Below, in pieces: positions 35,120-45,008 of a stretch of DNA of 64,000 bases. Below the pieces are notes generated by a model that was not told the DNA's origin, made no database searches, and was given only the letters and a program-made list of their open reading frames with translations. The DNA is from NCED01 sp035493955 (lineage in GTDB: Bacteria; Pseudomonadota; Alphaproteobacteria; Caulobacterales; Caulobacteraceae), in the NCBI GenBank assembly GCA_035493955.1, contig DATJHI010000040.1, positions 62,001-126,000 on the forward strand, written 5' to 3'. How positions within the stretch are numbered: the first letter of the stretch is position 1; the number at the start of each line of letters is the position of its first letter. The translations under genes were made by a program, and so were the position numbers.

Positions 35120-35911
35120 CTACCAGGCGCCGGTGTACTTGAAGTTCTTGTCGACGAAGATGTGGTGCGGCCAGCTGACGGAGATGTTGTGGACCTCGTA
35201 TCCGCCGTCGGTGAGCTTCACGACCCGGTTGATGACGCCGCCAGTCCAGGCGCCCAACGCAGCTTCGGTCGCCTTGGCGGCTTCCGGTCCACTGACGAGC
35301 GTGCCCTCCCCTTGAGTGTAATTGGCCGGCGCCTGACCGACCTGCTTCACCACGGGCGGCGTGCCGGGCGCCGCCAACATGCCGATCTCGGCCTTGGCGC
35401 CCGCGTTGGCGGGCTGCAGACTGACTCGGCTGGCCGCGATCGTCGTGTTGGCCTGGTCGTTTTCGCCAGCCGCGCGGGCCGCCCCCGCCGGAGCGCCGGC
35501 GGCGCCGGGGCCGCGGGCCGCACCGGGTCCGCCGGGCGCACGGGCGCCCATATCGAACTTGACCAGACCCAGGACGAGGACGCGCTCGCCCTTTTTGACG
35601 GCGCTCGCCGAGGCCGCGTTCGTTCCGTTCTGGTAGGTCGTGGCGGGCGTCGTTTCGATGGTCACCTTCCGACCCGCCGACGTTGTGATCACGAAGCTAG
35701 ACGGGGACACGCTGTCGACTACGCCGACGGCTCCTCCTTCGGCCGGCGGTGCGCGCGGCCCGCCGTTCGCGATGGGGCCGCCCGCCGCGCCAGGCCCACC
35801 CGGGCGCGCGCCGGGCCGTTGCGGCTGCGCCCCCGCGTCCTGCGCCAGGACGGCGCCGACCGCGCCCAGGGCGATCACGCTGCTGAACAAGATGGTGGAC
35901 ATCAATCTCAT
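35120..35911 (-). CDS. Exported DUF5666-like protein with unknown C-terminal domain
   Basis: A 263-residue secreted protein. The ATG at 35911 follows GGGAGG with six-base spacing; the signal peptide ends VLAQD. A Pro/Gly-rich linker precedes a small beta domain (VGVVDSVSPSSFVITTSAGR...KKGERVLVLGLVKFD) resembling DUF5666/OB repeats. A second Gly/Ala-rich linker and a C-terminal domain (ALGAWTGGVINRVVKLTDGG, WPHHIFVDKNFKYTGAW) follow. The last domain is not recognised. A possible promoter lies 109 bp upstream. Neighbours are also exported unknowns. Confidence 0.65.
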   Translation of the reverse strand: MRLMSTILFSSVIALGAVGAVLAQDAGAQPQRPGARPGGPGAAGGPIANGGPRAPPAEGGAVGVVDSVSPSSFVITTSAGRKVTIETTPATTYQNGTNAASASAVKKGERVLVLGLVKFDMGARAPGGPGAARGPGAAGAPAGAARAAGENDQANTTIAASRVSLQPANAGAKAEIGMLAAPGTPPVVKQVGQAPANYTQGEGTLVSGPEAAKATEAALGAWTGGVINRVVKLTDGGYEVHNISVSWPHHIFVDKNFKYTGAW

Positions 35912-36286
35912 ATCGAACCTCCCTTGGTGATGGACGCCCCATCTCGAGGCTGCCGGCCGAGGACGAACCATAGCCGACCATCGGTCAAAGATGATTTCTC
36001 CCACGCAACAATATACGACTCTAAAATTTCCCATGTAGACACAGTCAAGCCCGATCCACGACGCATTTTTACCGTAAAGGCGCGCATCACCGGGGAAAGA
36101 TCACTCTACGGTCGGGATAACTTGTAGGACATCCTGCCGCAAGTATTACAGAAGCGCCGTTTCCGTGTCCGCCCACTCGCCCGAAACGCGGCTCCGGACA
36201 TCGGCGACCTTATGGCCGATACTCTGGAACCGATCGACCGACGCCATCTCATCCGTTCAGACGACGTCGGTCTGACCAATCGAAGT
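35912..36286. other. Intergenic gap upstream of the DUF5666-like gene
   Basis: The 375 bp between the DUF5666-like start and the receptor stop have lower GC in the first half and contain a candidate leftward promoter at 36020-36048. I see no conserved ORF, RNA or clear terminator for the receptor gene. Confidence 0.5.
36020..36048 (-). promoter_or_regulatory. Candidate promoter of the DUF5666-like gene
   Basis: On the minus strand TTGACT (36048-36043) is separated by 17 bp from TTTAGA (36025-36020). The spacing is ideal, the -35 good, and the -10 weak. It lies about 110 bp before the start codon. Confidence 0.35.
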
Positions 36287-39200
36287 CTACAAGCCGATCC
36301 TCAACCCGGCCGTGAAGTAACGGCCCAGAGGACTAATCGCGCCCGGACCGAGCGGCGTTTGGGCCCCCGGGGTGGTGGTGGGCGCCGGCGGCCCGAGCGC
36401 CGGCTGCTCGTTGAACACGTTGTTCACGGTCAAGAAAGCCTGAAGGTTCTGCTGATGGGTCTTGAACTTATAGCTGAGGCTCAGGTCGTGGGTGACCACC
36501 GGGGAGATGTACATCTGCGCGAAGTAGATAGGCGTGAGCCCAACAGCGCCCGCTTTGTGGGGCCCGGTATAGTTGGTCTGCCAGCTCACCTTGAACGGGC
36601 CCCGGGTATAGTTGGCCGAAAACGAGATCCGGCCGCGCGCCGTACCGCCGCCGGCCGCGTTCGTGCCCAGGGCGCCCGGGTTGGTGTAGGTGACGTTCCG
36701 CGGCTCGTAGGTGATTATCGTCCGAAGATCGGTGTGCCCGTCCAGTTTCGAATTGATGTCCGCCATGTCGAAGCCATAGTCCATCTCGATATCCATGCCT
36801 CGCGTGTATTGCTCGGCAAGGTTAACCGGGATCTGGTTGACCTGGATGATCTGGTTGGTCGGGGAGGTGCTGAGCCCGTTCGGCCGCGGGACGGCCTGGC
36901 AATAGATGGAGGTGCCACCCGAGGTGATGCAGGTGTTTATGGCAAGATTTACGCCGCCGCCAATAGGCAGAATATTGCTGATGACGCCGTTGATAGTGAT
37001 CAGATAGTAGTCCGCCGAGATCGAGAACCGCGGCAGCCAGGACGGGGAATAGACCAGGCCCAGGGTGAAGGATTTGGCCACCTCGGGTTTCACGGTCGGG
37101 TCGCCGTGGGCGACCTGATTGACGGTGTAGGTCGCGTTGTTGAGCAGCGGGTCGGTGATGGCCACGGTAGTCACCGTCGGCGCCTGGTACAATTCGGTGA
37201 GGTTGGGCGCGCGGATATCGCGGGAATCCGTGACCCGGAAGCGCAGATCATCGATCGGCTGATAGATCAGGCCGACCTTCCAGGTCGTGGCCGGGCCGCT
37301 GGAGCTGTATTCGGTGTAGCGCGCGGCGCCGTTGAACTCGAGGTTCTTGGCGAGCGGAAGATCCTTCAGCAGCGGGACCACGGTTTCGCCGCCGACCTCC
37401 CACACCGAGTTGGCACCGTATTGCGGAGCGAAGGTGTTGTTCAGGAAGAGCGTCGAGGGCGTGGCTCCTCCGCGGCCGCCGCCGCCCCAGGTCTGACGCA
37501 GGCCCGTGAGTTGCGGCGCCGCAGGGGCGGCGTCGCTGGTCTGGGTCATGTTGGCCCAGCGGTAATCGAAGTTGAGCGACACCGAGACCGGGCCGGCCCA
37601 GTCGTGGAAGGCCGAACCGGAAATACTGGCCGACAGGTCGTCGGTCTTGTTGATGATGTCGTAGGCCGTGTTCTGCATGATGTAGGCCAGCGACGCCGGG
37701 CTTTCATTGCCCACCCCCAGAAGGTTCAGCGGCGCGCACCCCGGATAGAGGCTGGCGCTGGAGGTCAGGCTGACGGCGCAGACGATGTTGCCGCTGCTGT
37801 CCCTTACGGCGTCCAGGGCGGCGTAGAAGTGCGACGTATTGATGTTGTTGTCGGTCTCGACGTGGGTATGGCCCTTGCCGTGCGTGTAGGAGGCGTTCCA
37901 GTTGAAGGCGTCGTCGAGGACCTTGCCCTTCAGGCCGAAGGTGGCGGAGACATCCGTGGCCCACTGGTTGGTCCGCTGCATGTTGATCAGGTTCTGCGGC
38001 AGCGTGCTGAGCACGATGCTGGCGGGCCTGCCGGGCGCCGAGGCGGCGGTCAGGGCGGCCTGGGCGTCCGCCGGGAGGTAGGGGTTGCCGCTATAGACCG
38101 TCGTGGAGAGCAAGGTCGGCGGCACATAGTAGTTGGTCGCCGACCGGCCATAGGCGAGCTGCGCGTAGGCGGTGACCCCATGGCCCACGTCGTAGTCGAA
38201 GCGGCCGAAGAGGTTGTCGGTGTCCACCGGCTTGAGCAGCTGCATGCCGGTGACGTAGGCCCCGTCGCCGCCGACCTGCAGGCCTCCGGTGTTGGCGGCG
38301 CTCGGCAGGCTGCCCGTGAGGGCGCCGGCCTGGAACGGCGCCAGGGTTCCGGCGCCGACGAACTGCTTGTTCACCAAGGCGTTGGTGAGCGCGGTGGTCT
38401 GCGCCGGGGTAGCGCCGGCCGCCGTGGCGATGAACCCGCCCCCGGTCGTGGTCGACATGCGCAGGTTGTTGTACAGAACGAACGGGTTGGCCGCAGTGCC
38501 CAGCCCGGCGTAGCCCGGGGTGGCGCTGGTATAGCTGCGCTGGGACTGGTCTAGGCCGGCCGACTGGTTGTGCTCGTAGCTGGCCTCGAAGTGGCCCTTG
38601 TCTGAAAGCCGCGTCCCGAAGGCCAGGCTGATCTTTCCCGAGGGCGCGTCACCATAGGTGGAGATCCCACCCTGGACCGACCCCTTGAAGCCGTTGAACT
38701 TGGTGTTGAGGATGTAGTTGACCACCCCGCCGACCGCGTCCGAGCCGTAGACGGCCGAGGCGCCGCCGGTGACGATTTCCACCCGCTGCACCAGGGCCTG
38801 GGGCAGGGTGTTGATATCGACCGTGCCGGTGGCGCTGGTGCCCGGCACACGCACGCCATCCATCATGACCAGGGTCCGCCCCTGGCCGAGCCCGCGCAGG
38901 TTCAGGAAGTTCCCGGCCGGCGCCCCTGCACCGGTATTGGACTGGGTGGTGAACTGGACCGAGAACTGCGGCAGTTTGTTGAGGGCGTCCGCGAGGGTGG
39001 TCGGGGTCGTCTCGAGCAGGTCGGCCACGGTCGCCACGGTGACGGGCGTGGGCGCATCATTGCCGTTGCGGATGATCCGGCTGCCGGTAACCGTCACTTC
39101 CTGGACCACATCGGCCTGCCCCGCCGGGGCGGCGGTCGAAACCCTCGAGGTGGCGACGGGCTCGACCGGATTGGACGAGGCGACGGACGCGGAAGAGGCG

Positions 39201-39613
39201 GAGGATGACACGGCCGCCACGCTCGATGAAGAATCCGCCGAGACGTTGGTCTGTAGCGCCGCCGGGACAAGGGCTTCCCGCCGCGTCGCCGGGGCCGGAA
39301 TGATCGTAATCGTGCTGCCCGAAACCACGAACGACAGGTTCGAGCCTTTCAGCAAATCCTCGAGCGCTTTGCGCGGCGTTTCCGTTCCGCGCAATGCGGG
39401 GGCGATCTTGTTGGCCACGACCGGAGAGGCGGAGATGATCTGCAGGCCCGACTGGCGCGAATAAAGCAACAGCGCCGTTTCAAGCGGCTGACTCGGAATG
39501 CGGAATTCCTGCTGAGTGTCGAAATTGGCTTTCTGAGGAGCACTCAAGGCAGGATTGGCCTGGAGCAAAGCTCCAACAGCCACCATCCCGTACAGCATCG
39601 CGAGCCGCGTCAT
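36287..39613 (-). CDS. TonB-dependent receptor with N-terminal STN domain
   Basis: A 1108-residue outer-membrane transporter. The ATG at 39613 follows GGGAGGG, and the signal peptide ends ALSA. Residues 36-107 form a secretin/TonB N-terminal (STN) domain (FRIPSQPLETALLLYSRQSG ... ALEDLLKGSNLSF), followed by a Ser/Ala-rich linker. The plug contains EVTVTGSRIIRNGNDAPTPV, LNLRGLGQGRTLVMMDGVRV and VEIVTGGASAVYGSDAVGGV, the type used by large Caulobacter/Sphingomonas receptors for oligosaccharides, peptides or aromatics. The barrel ends RYFTAGLRIGL. STN domains usually signal to a FecR-type anti-sigma factor, but no fecI/fecR pair is in the window. The ligand is unknown. Confidence 0.93.
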   Translation of the reverse strand: MTRLAMLYGMVAVGALLQANPALSAPQKANFDTQQEFRIPSQPLETALLLYSRQSGLQIISASPVVANKIAPALRGTETPRKALEDLLKGSNLSFVVSGSTITIIPAPATRREALVPAALQTNVSADSSSSVAAVSSSASSASVASSNPVEPVATSRVSTAAPAGQADVVQEVTVTGSRIIRNGNDAPTPVTVATVADLLETTPTTLADALNKLPQFSVQFTTQSNTGAGAPAGNFLNLRGLGQGRTLVMMDGVRVPGTSATGTVDINTLPQALVQRVEIVTGGASAVYGSDAVGGVVNYILNTKFNGFKGSVQGGISTYGDAPSGKISLAFGTRLSDKGHFEASYEHNQSAGLDQSQRSYTSATPGYAGLGTAANPFVLYNNLRMSTTTGGGFIATAAGATPAQTTALTNALVNKQFVGAGTLAPFQAGALTGSLPSAANTGGLQVGGDGAYVTGMQLLKPVDTDNLFGRFDYDVGHGVTAYAQLAYGRSATNYYVPPTLLSTTVYSGNPYLPADAQAALTAASAPGRPASIVLSTLPQNLINMQRTNQWATDVSATFGLKGKVLDDAFNWNASYTHGKGHTHVETDNNINTSHFYAALDAVRDSSGNIVCAVSLTSSASLYPGCAPLNLLGVGNESPASLAYIMQNTAYDIINKTDDLSASISGSAFHDWAGPVSVSLNFDYRWANMTQTSDAAPAAPQLTGLRQTWGGGGRGGATPSTLFLNNTFAPQYGANSVWEVGGETVVPLLKDLPLAKNLEFNGAARYTEYSSSGPATTWKVGLIYQPIDDLRFRVTDSRDIRAPNLTELYQAPTVTTVAITDPLLNNATYTVNQVAHGDPTVKPEVAKSFTLGLVYSPSWLPRFSISADYYLITINGVISNILPIGGGVNLAINTCITSGGTSIYCQAVPRPNGLSTSPTNQIIQVNQIPVNLAEQYTRGMDIEMDYGFDMADINSKLDGHTDLRTIITYEPRNVTYTNPGALGTNAAGGGTARGRISFSANYTRGPFKVSWQTNYTGPHKAGAVGLTPIYFAQMYISPVVTHDLSLSYKFKTHQQNLQAFLTVNNVFNEQPALGPPAPTTTPGAQTPLGPGAISPLGRYFTAGLRIGL

Positions 39614-39810
39614 GTTCCCTCCCCGGGCCGTTTCTAGCGTCGCCGATGCGACCGCATTACGGCTAAGACGTACATGCCGCCACAACCGGAAGCGCACCGG
39701 TCGATTTTCCCCGCCGGCTTGAGCAGCCCTTCACGACCCGCGCTGCGCGCGACCAGGATCCCTGCGTGAGAGCAGAGCGGCCAAGGCCGGGACGGGCATG
39801 ATCTGTCGGG

Positions 39811-40203
39811 TTACGGGCTGACCAAGGGCGCCGGATTGATCTTCGGCGGGGTTCCCGAGCTGGAGTAAGGCGGAGCCGAGATCATGGGCCGCGGCGCATG
39901 GAGGGGCGATGGCGGCGACAGCGGATCGGGGGGCTCGGGGGCGACGCCGCCTTGCACGCCATAAGGTGCGCCGCCGAGCGTCCCGACGATCGTCCCCGGC
40001 GCATAGTTTCGCCCCACAAAGGCTTGGCCGTTCACCAGCCCCGTCACGGTTCCGGTTGGGTCGGTCTGGAGGACGCTGGTCCCGCCGGGACAGGAGAGGA
40101 CCGTGGCGCCGGGCCCTCCCGGCGTCGCTCTGCATTGAGCCTGGGCCACAGCCGGAGCGGCAAGAACAAGGAGGGCGAGGGAGAGGAGCCGCATCCCGAC
40201 CAT
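39811..40203 (-). CDS. Small secreted protein, unknown function
   Basis: A 130-residue exported protein with a signal peptide ending VAQAQ. Two cysteines follow (QCRATPGG, LSCPGG), which could pair. A Gly-rich segment (GTVTGLVNGQAFVGRNYAPG) and a Pro/Ser-rich disordered tail complete it. The start at 40203 (or ATG 40194) is set by the signal peptide, as ribosome sites are weak. I do not recognise the family. It is divergent from the dienelactone hydrolase gene, 197 bp from the STN receptor start. Confidence 0.55.
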   Translation of the reverse strand: MVGMRLLSLALLVLAAPAVAQAQCRATPGGPGATVLSCPGGTSVLQTDPTGTVTGLVNGQAFVGRNYAPGTIVGTLGGAPYGVQGGVAPEPPDPLSPPSPLHAPRPMISAPPYSSSGTPPKINPAPLVSP

Positions 40204-40312
40204 ATGGGGATCGACCGAAGGCGAGCAAAGCGCCTGCGTGACATCGGCGCGATCCTGCACCTAATCTCCACCACCCGCGCAAGACGGGGAAAGGTGACCA
40301 AGGGAGGATAGG

Positions 40313-41169
40313 ATGGGCGAAGCCACGGCCCCGGAAGCAAACGACGATCGGGACCTGTCCCGCCGCCGTTTCGCCGCCCTTTCCGTCGCCGCCGGCATGG
40401 CGCCCGCGGTCGCTCGCGCCCAGATCAACGAAGTCGTCGAAACCGACGTCACCGTCGGAACCGCCGACGGCATGGCCGACGCGGCCCTGTTCCATCCCCA
40501 GGGCGCCGGACGCTGGCCGGGCGTGGTCCTGTTCACCAGCGCGTTGGGGCTGCGGCCGGTTTTCCGCGACATGGCCCGGCGGCTGGCGTCCAACGGCTAC
40601 ACGGTGCTGGTTCCCAACCCCTTCTACCGGTTGCGCAAGGGCCGGTGTTCGGCGCCTTCGATTTCAATAATCCGGCCGACATGGCCAAGCTGGCTGAACT
40701 GCAGAAGCCGCTGACACCGGATGCGATCCTCCATGACGAGACCGCCTGGGTGGCCTATCTCGACAGCCACCCGACGGTCAGTAAGACGATCGAGATGGGC
40801 CTCGTGGGCTATTGTATGGGCGGCCCCCTGGTGATGCAGACCGCGACCCTGGCGCCTGACCGGATCGGCGCCTTCGCCTCGTTTCACGGGGGCGGAGTGG
40901 TGACGGACAAGTCGGACAGCCCGCATCTGCTGGCCCCGAAGATCAAGGCCAAGTCCTACTTCGGCATCGCCCAGAACGACGCCATGCGCCAGCCCGACCA
41001 GAAGGACAAGCTGATCGCCGCCTTCGCCGCGGCGGGCAATCCCACCCGGGCCGAGATCTATCCGGCCAACCACGGCTGGTGCGTGAACGAAGGCCCCGTC
41101 TACGATCCCGTGCAGGCTGAACGGGCATGGGCCGAGATGCTCCATCTGTTCAAGACAGCCCTGGTCTGA
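40313..41169 (+). pseudogene. Dienelactone hydrolase family gene with a single-base frameshift
   Basis: Two overlapping frames together make one dienelactone-hydrolase-like protein of about 285 residues. The first (from ATG 40313) has a twin-arginine signal (LSRRRFAALS) and the N-terminal strands up to VLVPNPFYRLRKG near 40642. The second continues with PVFGAFDFNNPADMAKLAEL. One missing C in the GGGCCGG run at 40639-40645 explains the shift. Downstream, the nucleophile Cys in GYCMGG, the Asp in AQNDAM and the His in ANHGWC are all intact. It is either a recent pseudogene or a sequencing/assembly error in a C run. Function would be hydrolysis of lactones or esters in the periplasm. Confidence 0.8.
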
Positions 41170-41190
41170 GGCCAGGCGGTGGTCTCAGCC

Positions 41191-41736
41191 ATGAACAAGA
41201 TCCCGGCGATGGCCGCGGCAGCCTGGGCGCTCGCGGGCGTCGGCCTCGCCCAGGCCCAGGCGGTCCGCAGCCTGGAGGCCGGCGCGGCGCCGGCGCCAGC
41301 GACCCTCGACGATTTCAAGGGCCTGGTCGGCAACTGGGAGGGGCCCTTCGCCGTGGCGGCGTTCTCGCCGGCCAGGAACGGCCAGATCGTCGGCCACCTG
41401 TTCATCAGCAACGGTCCGACCCCGCGGATGCAGGAGATTTGGATCGTGCGGCCCGAAGGCGCGTCGGTGCTGACGCGGCAGAAGCATTTCACCCCTGACC
41501 TCAAGGATCGTGAAGGCCAGGACCAATGGACCGAGCGGCGGGTGGTGGCGATCGACCCCGGCCACATCTATCTCGAGAACGTGACCTGGGTGATCACCCC
41601 GGACAGCCTCACCTTCATGACCCGGCCCGCCGGCCAGGCCGGCGACGCCCCTGCCCCGCCCGCCGCGACGGCATCCGCCGATGAGCTTCCCGCCGGGCCG
41701 GCGAGCCTGAACCTGACGATGAAACGGGTGAAATAG
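41191..41736 (+). CDS. Exported protein, DUF6265-like
   Basis: A 181-residue secreted protein. The ATG at 41191 gives a signal peptide ending AQAQ; a GTG at 41179 is an alternative. The body starts LDDFKGLVGNWEGPFAVAAF and continues VGHLFISNGPTPRMQEIWIV, WTERRVVAIDPGHIYLENVT, ending LNLTMKRVK, a small lipocalin-like beta barrel in the style of DUF6265 proteins. A Pro/Ala loop interrupts it near residue 150. Ligand unknown. It follows the broken dienelactone hydrolase by 21 bp and may have been co-transcribed. Confidence 0.65.
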   Translation: MNKIPAMAAAAWALAGVGLAQAQAVRSLEAGAAPAPATLDDFKGLVGNWEGPFAVAAFSPARNGQIVGHLFISNGPTPRMQEIWIVRPEGASVLTRQKHFTPDLKDREGQDQWTERRVVAIDPGHIYLENVTWVITPDSLTFMTRPAGQAGDAPAPPAATASADELPAGPASLNLTMKRVK

Positions 41737-41843
41737 CGGTCCTGGCCAAACGATATTTTTGGGGCGCTTCCATCGGCGTCGGCATGGCCTTTCGGTTCAT
41801 TCAGGGCGATGGCATAGGTCTCGCATCCGCCGGGAGACTCCGC

Positions 41844-42950
<1,107 letters not shown>

Positions 42951-42953
<3 letters not shown>

Positions 42954-42978
42954 CGGCCGTCGAAGAACTGGGCCGTCA
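42951..42978. repeat. Inverted repeat spanning two convergent stop codons
   Basis: TGACGGCC (42951-42958) and GGCCGTCA (42971-42978) are a perfect inverted repeat around a 12-nt loop. The outer TGA/TCA triplets are the stop codons of frmA and the convergent acyltransferase. It may serve as a bidirectional terminator, though it lacks a T run. Confidence 0.6.
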
Positions 42979-44034
42979 GACGAACCGCGCCACCTGGCGA
43001 CGGCGCAGGGCATGCGCATCGATACGCCGCGCGACCCACTGGGCCCGGGCCCGGTTCAATGGCTTGTCGTAAAACTTCCAGATCGTCCACGCGGCGGCGA
43101 GGGTCGCCGAGACGGCCAATCCGATGCAACCAAGGCGCGCCAGCGCCGGCAGCCCCGCCACCGTGCCGAGCCAGCCGATGGCGATCCAATGCAGTAGATA
43201 AACAATATAGGAAAGGTCGCCATAGGTCCCGTCGCGGAGCCCGCCGCGTTGTCCCGTCGTGAACATGGCGTAGGGAAACGCAAGAAGGGCGACGGCGGTG
43301 TTGACGAGGTCCGAGTAGCGGAAAAGCGGTCCCCTGTGGATGCCCCCCAATATCGCGCCGCGCCACGGCGAAATGACCAGCGCCGCCACAAACGCGATCG
43401 CCAAGATCGCCGACGCCGCGGCAAGTCGGGAACTGGGGCGCCAGTCTCCATGGGCCGAGGCCATCCCCAAGGCGAAAAATATGATATACATTAGACTGAA
43501 GTGAGTTGAGAATAAAAAGGCGCACACTATTGAAATAATGCTTGCGAAAAGCAGCATCGGTACCGATCCAAAGCGGATCAACAGCGCGATCAGGATCGGC
43601 GCGACGAGGTAAAACTGCATCTCTATGTCCAGCGACCAGGCCGGCATAAGCGGTTGGACGGGAAGACTACCGTACCCCAAAATAAACAGGTGCGACGCGA
43701 GGAATTCGGGCCAACCGGCCGTTCCCTTGAGGTCGATCCACGACTTTCCAAGGATGAGGTGCTGGAACGCCAAAGTAAGGAACGCGATCAGCGCAAAGGT
43801 CGGAATGAGCCGCCACGCCCGGGACGCCAGGTAAGTGACGACCGGGCTTTCGGCATGGACGTACCTTTCCGTCCACATCCTGTATATCCAGAAGCCGCTG
43901 AGGCAAAAAAACAGCCTTACGGCGGCAGGGCCGAGCGCCAACCGGCTGGCGTGATCTACGAACACCACGAGCGCCAGGAAAAACCTGAACAGCCCCGGCG
44001 CAAGTAAAACCCCACTCCTTATGGATACCGCCAC
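42976..44034 (-). CDS. Acyltransferase-3 family membrane protein
   Basis: A 352-residue integral membrane protein with about ten hydrophobic helices, of the acyltransferase-3 (OafA/ExoZ-like) family that O-acetylates cell-surface polysaccharides. Conserved pieces are GLFRFFLALVVFVDHASRLA near the N-terminus (a motif usually RxxAxxxVxxxH), VRLFFCLSGFWIYRMW, and QPLMPAWSLDIEMQFYLVAP. The GTG at 44034 follows GGAGG closely. Base composition is clearly lower in GC than the surroundings (for example 43470-43600), suggesting acquisition from elsewhere. It lies 62 bp after the 2OG oxygenase gene on the same strand. Confidence 0.88.
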   Translation of the reverse strand: MAVSIRSGVLLAPGLFRFFLALVVFVDHASRLALGPAAVRLFFCLSGFWIYRMWTERYVHAESPVVTYLASRAWRLIPTFALIAFLTLAFQHLILGKSWIDLKGTAGWPEFLASHLFILGYGSLPVQPLMPAWSLDIEMQFYLVAPILIALLIRFGSVPMLLFASIISIVCAFLFSTHFSLMYIIFFALGMASAHGDWRPSSRLAAASAILAIAFVAALVISPWRGAILGGIHRGPLFRYSDLVNTAVALLAFPYAMFTTGQRGGLRDGTYGDLSYIVYLLHWIAIGWLGTVAGLPALARLGCIGLAVSATLAAAWTIWKFYDKPLNRARAQWVARRIDAHALRRRQVARFV

Positions 44035-44096
44035 AACGCCTCCAGCGATCGGACCTATTCAATATCCGCATGGCGCGGGCGCAACGTCGGCCAAGC

Positions 44097-45008
44097 TTAT
44101 CTCGGCCGCACGCTCGTCCAGTCGGTGCTGCCAGCCAATTTTCTTCGCACGCTTTTCGCCATGGTGACGAACACCGGGGGGCTGGCCATGCGCACGACCT
44201 CCTTGATTTTCGTAACGGTGCTTCGTCTCGGCCGGAAAAACGCGCTGGTGAGTTCCTCTTCATCGATCACGGCGGGAGCATCGTGGTGGCCGTAGTAATA
44301 GGCGGCCAAAGAGCGCCTAACCCGGCCGTCGGGCGCGCAGATGGGCTTGGTATGGCCGTGAAGACTGGTTTTTCCGTGTTTCAAAATAACGGTGCGGCCG
44401 AACACGGGAACTATCGTCTTGACGCATTCCCCGGTATTTGCGTCCCAAAGCTCAAGGCTGCCGCCATATTCTTCCGGCCAATCCTTGTTCAAATAGGTCA
44501 GGATGACCAGTTCGTTGTCGAGCAACGTCCGCGGATGTTTGGCGAAATCGACATGGACATTGAACCAGTCGCCATTATGGCTTTCGTGAAGACCGCCGCC
44601 GATCAGGTCCGCATCCGGAATCAAGGTCTCGATGCCCGTCACGTCCGAGAGAAAACGGATGAAATCCTTCGAGTAGATTTTGCTGAAATACAGTTCAGCG
44701 GCCGGCCCTAGTTTCAACCCGAACGGCGATCGATGGGTCGACTCGTTTTCGCATCTGGCATGACGCCAATCCGCCGCGGTCAATTGATCGAATTCACCGA
44801 CAATCAGGCTGAGAAGCTCGTCGCTAAAGAGGCCGTCAACAACCAGGTGCGGAAATGGGGCGGCGGAGGCGAACGATTGATATATCGCCCGCCGCCTTTT
44901 TTGGTCGAAGTCCCGCCAATTCCATAGCTCGGAAAGATCAAGCTGGCAGCCTTCTATAGAAACGAACGCGCTTCTATCTAACAAGGCTTGATGACCCATC
45001 GGGGACAT
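44097..45008 (-). CDS. 2-oxoglutarate/Fe(II) oxygenase (prolyl-4-hydroxylase-like)
   Basis: A 303-residue enzyme with the Fe(II) facial triad His152-x-Asp154 (NVHVDFAKH), a distal His in LHGHTKPI (about 217/219) and the 2OG-binding Arg in RRSLAAYYYG (about 231/232). The stretch YLNKDWPEEYGGSLELWD matches small-molecule or cell-surface hydroxylases of the 2OG-FeII_Oxy_3 group. The start at 45008 was preferred to an upstream GTG/ATG because the family begins near LDLSELW. GC is lower than average, as in the acyltransferase downstream, and the two probably form an operon modifying a surface glycan or peptide. Substrate unknown. Confidence 0.86.
   Translation of the reverse strand: MSPMGHQALLDRSAFVSIEGCQLDLSELWNWRDFDQKRRRAIYQSFASAAPFPHLVVDGLFSDELLSLIVGEFDQLTAADWRHARCENESTHRSPFGLKLGPAAELYFSKIYSKDFIRFLSDVTGIETLIPDADLIGGGLHESHNGDWFNVHVDFAKHPRTLLDNELVILTYLNKDWPEEYGGSLELWDANTGECVKTIVPVFGRTVILKHGKTSLHGHTKPICAPDGRVRRSLAAYYYGHHDAPAVIDEEELTSAFFRPRRSTVTKIKEVVRMASPPVFVTMAKSVRRKLAGSTDWTSVRPR

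Noticed and set aside
36212..38554. A 780-codon open frame antisense to the STN receptor
   Set aside because: The receptor has clear plug and barrel motifs; the antisense frame has none.
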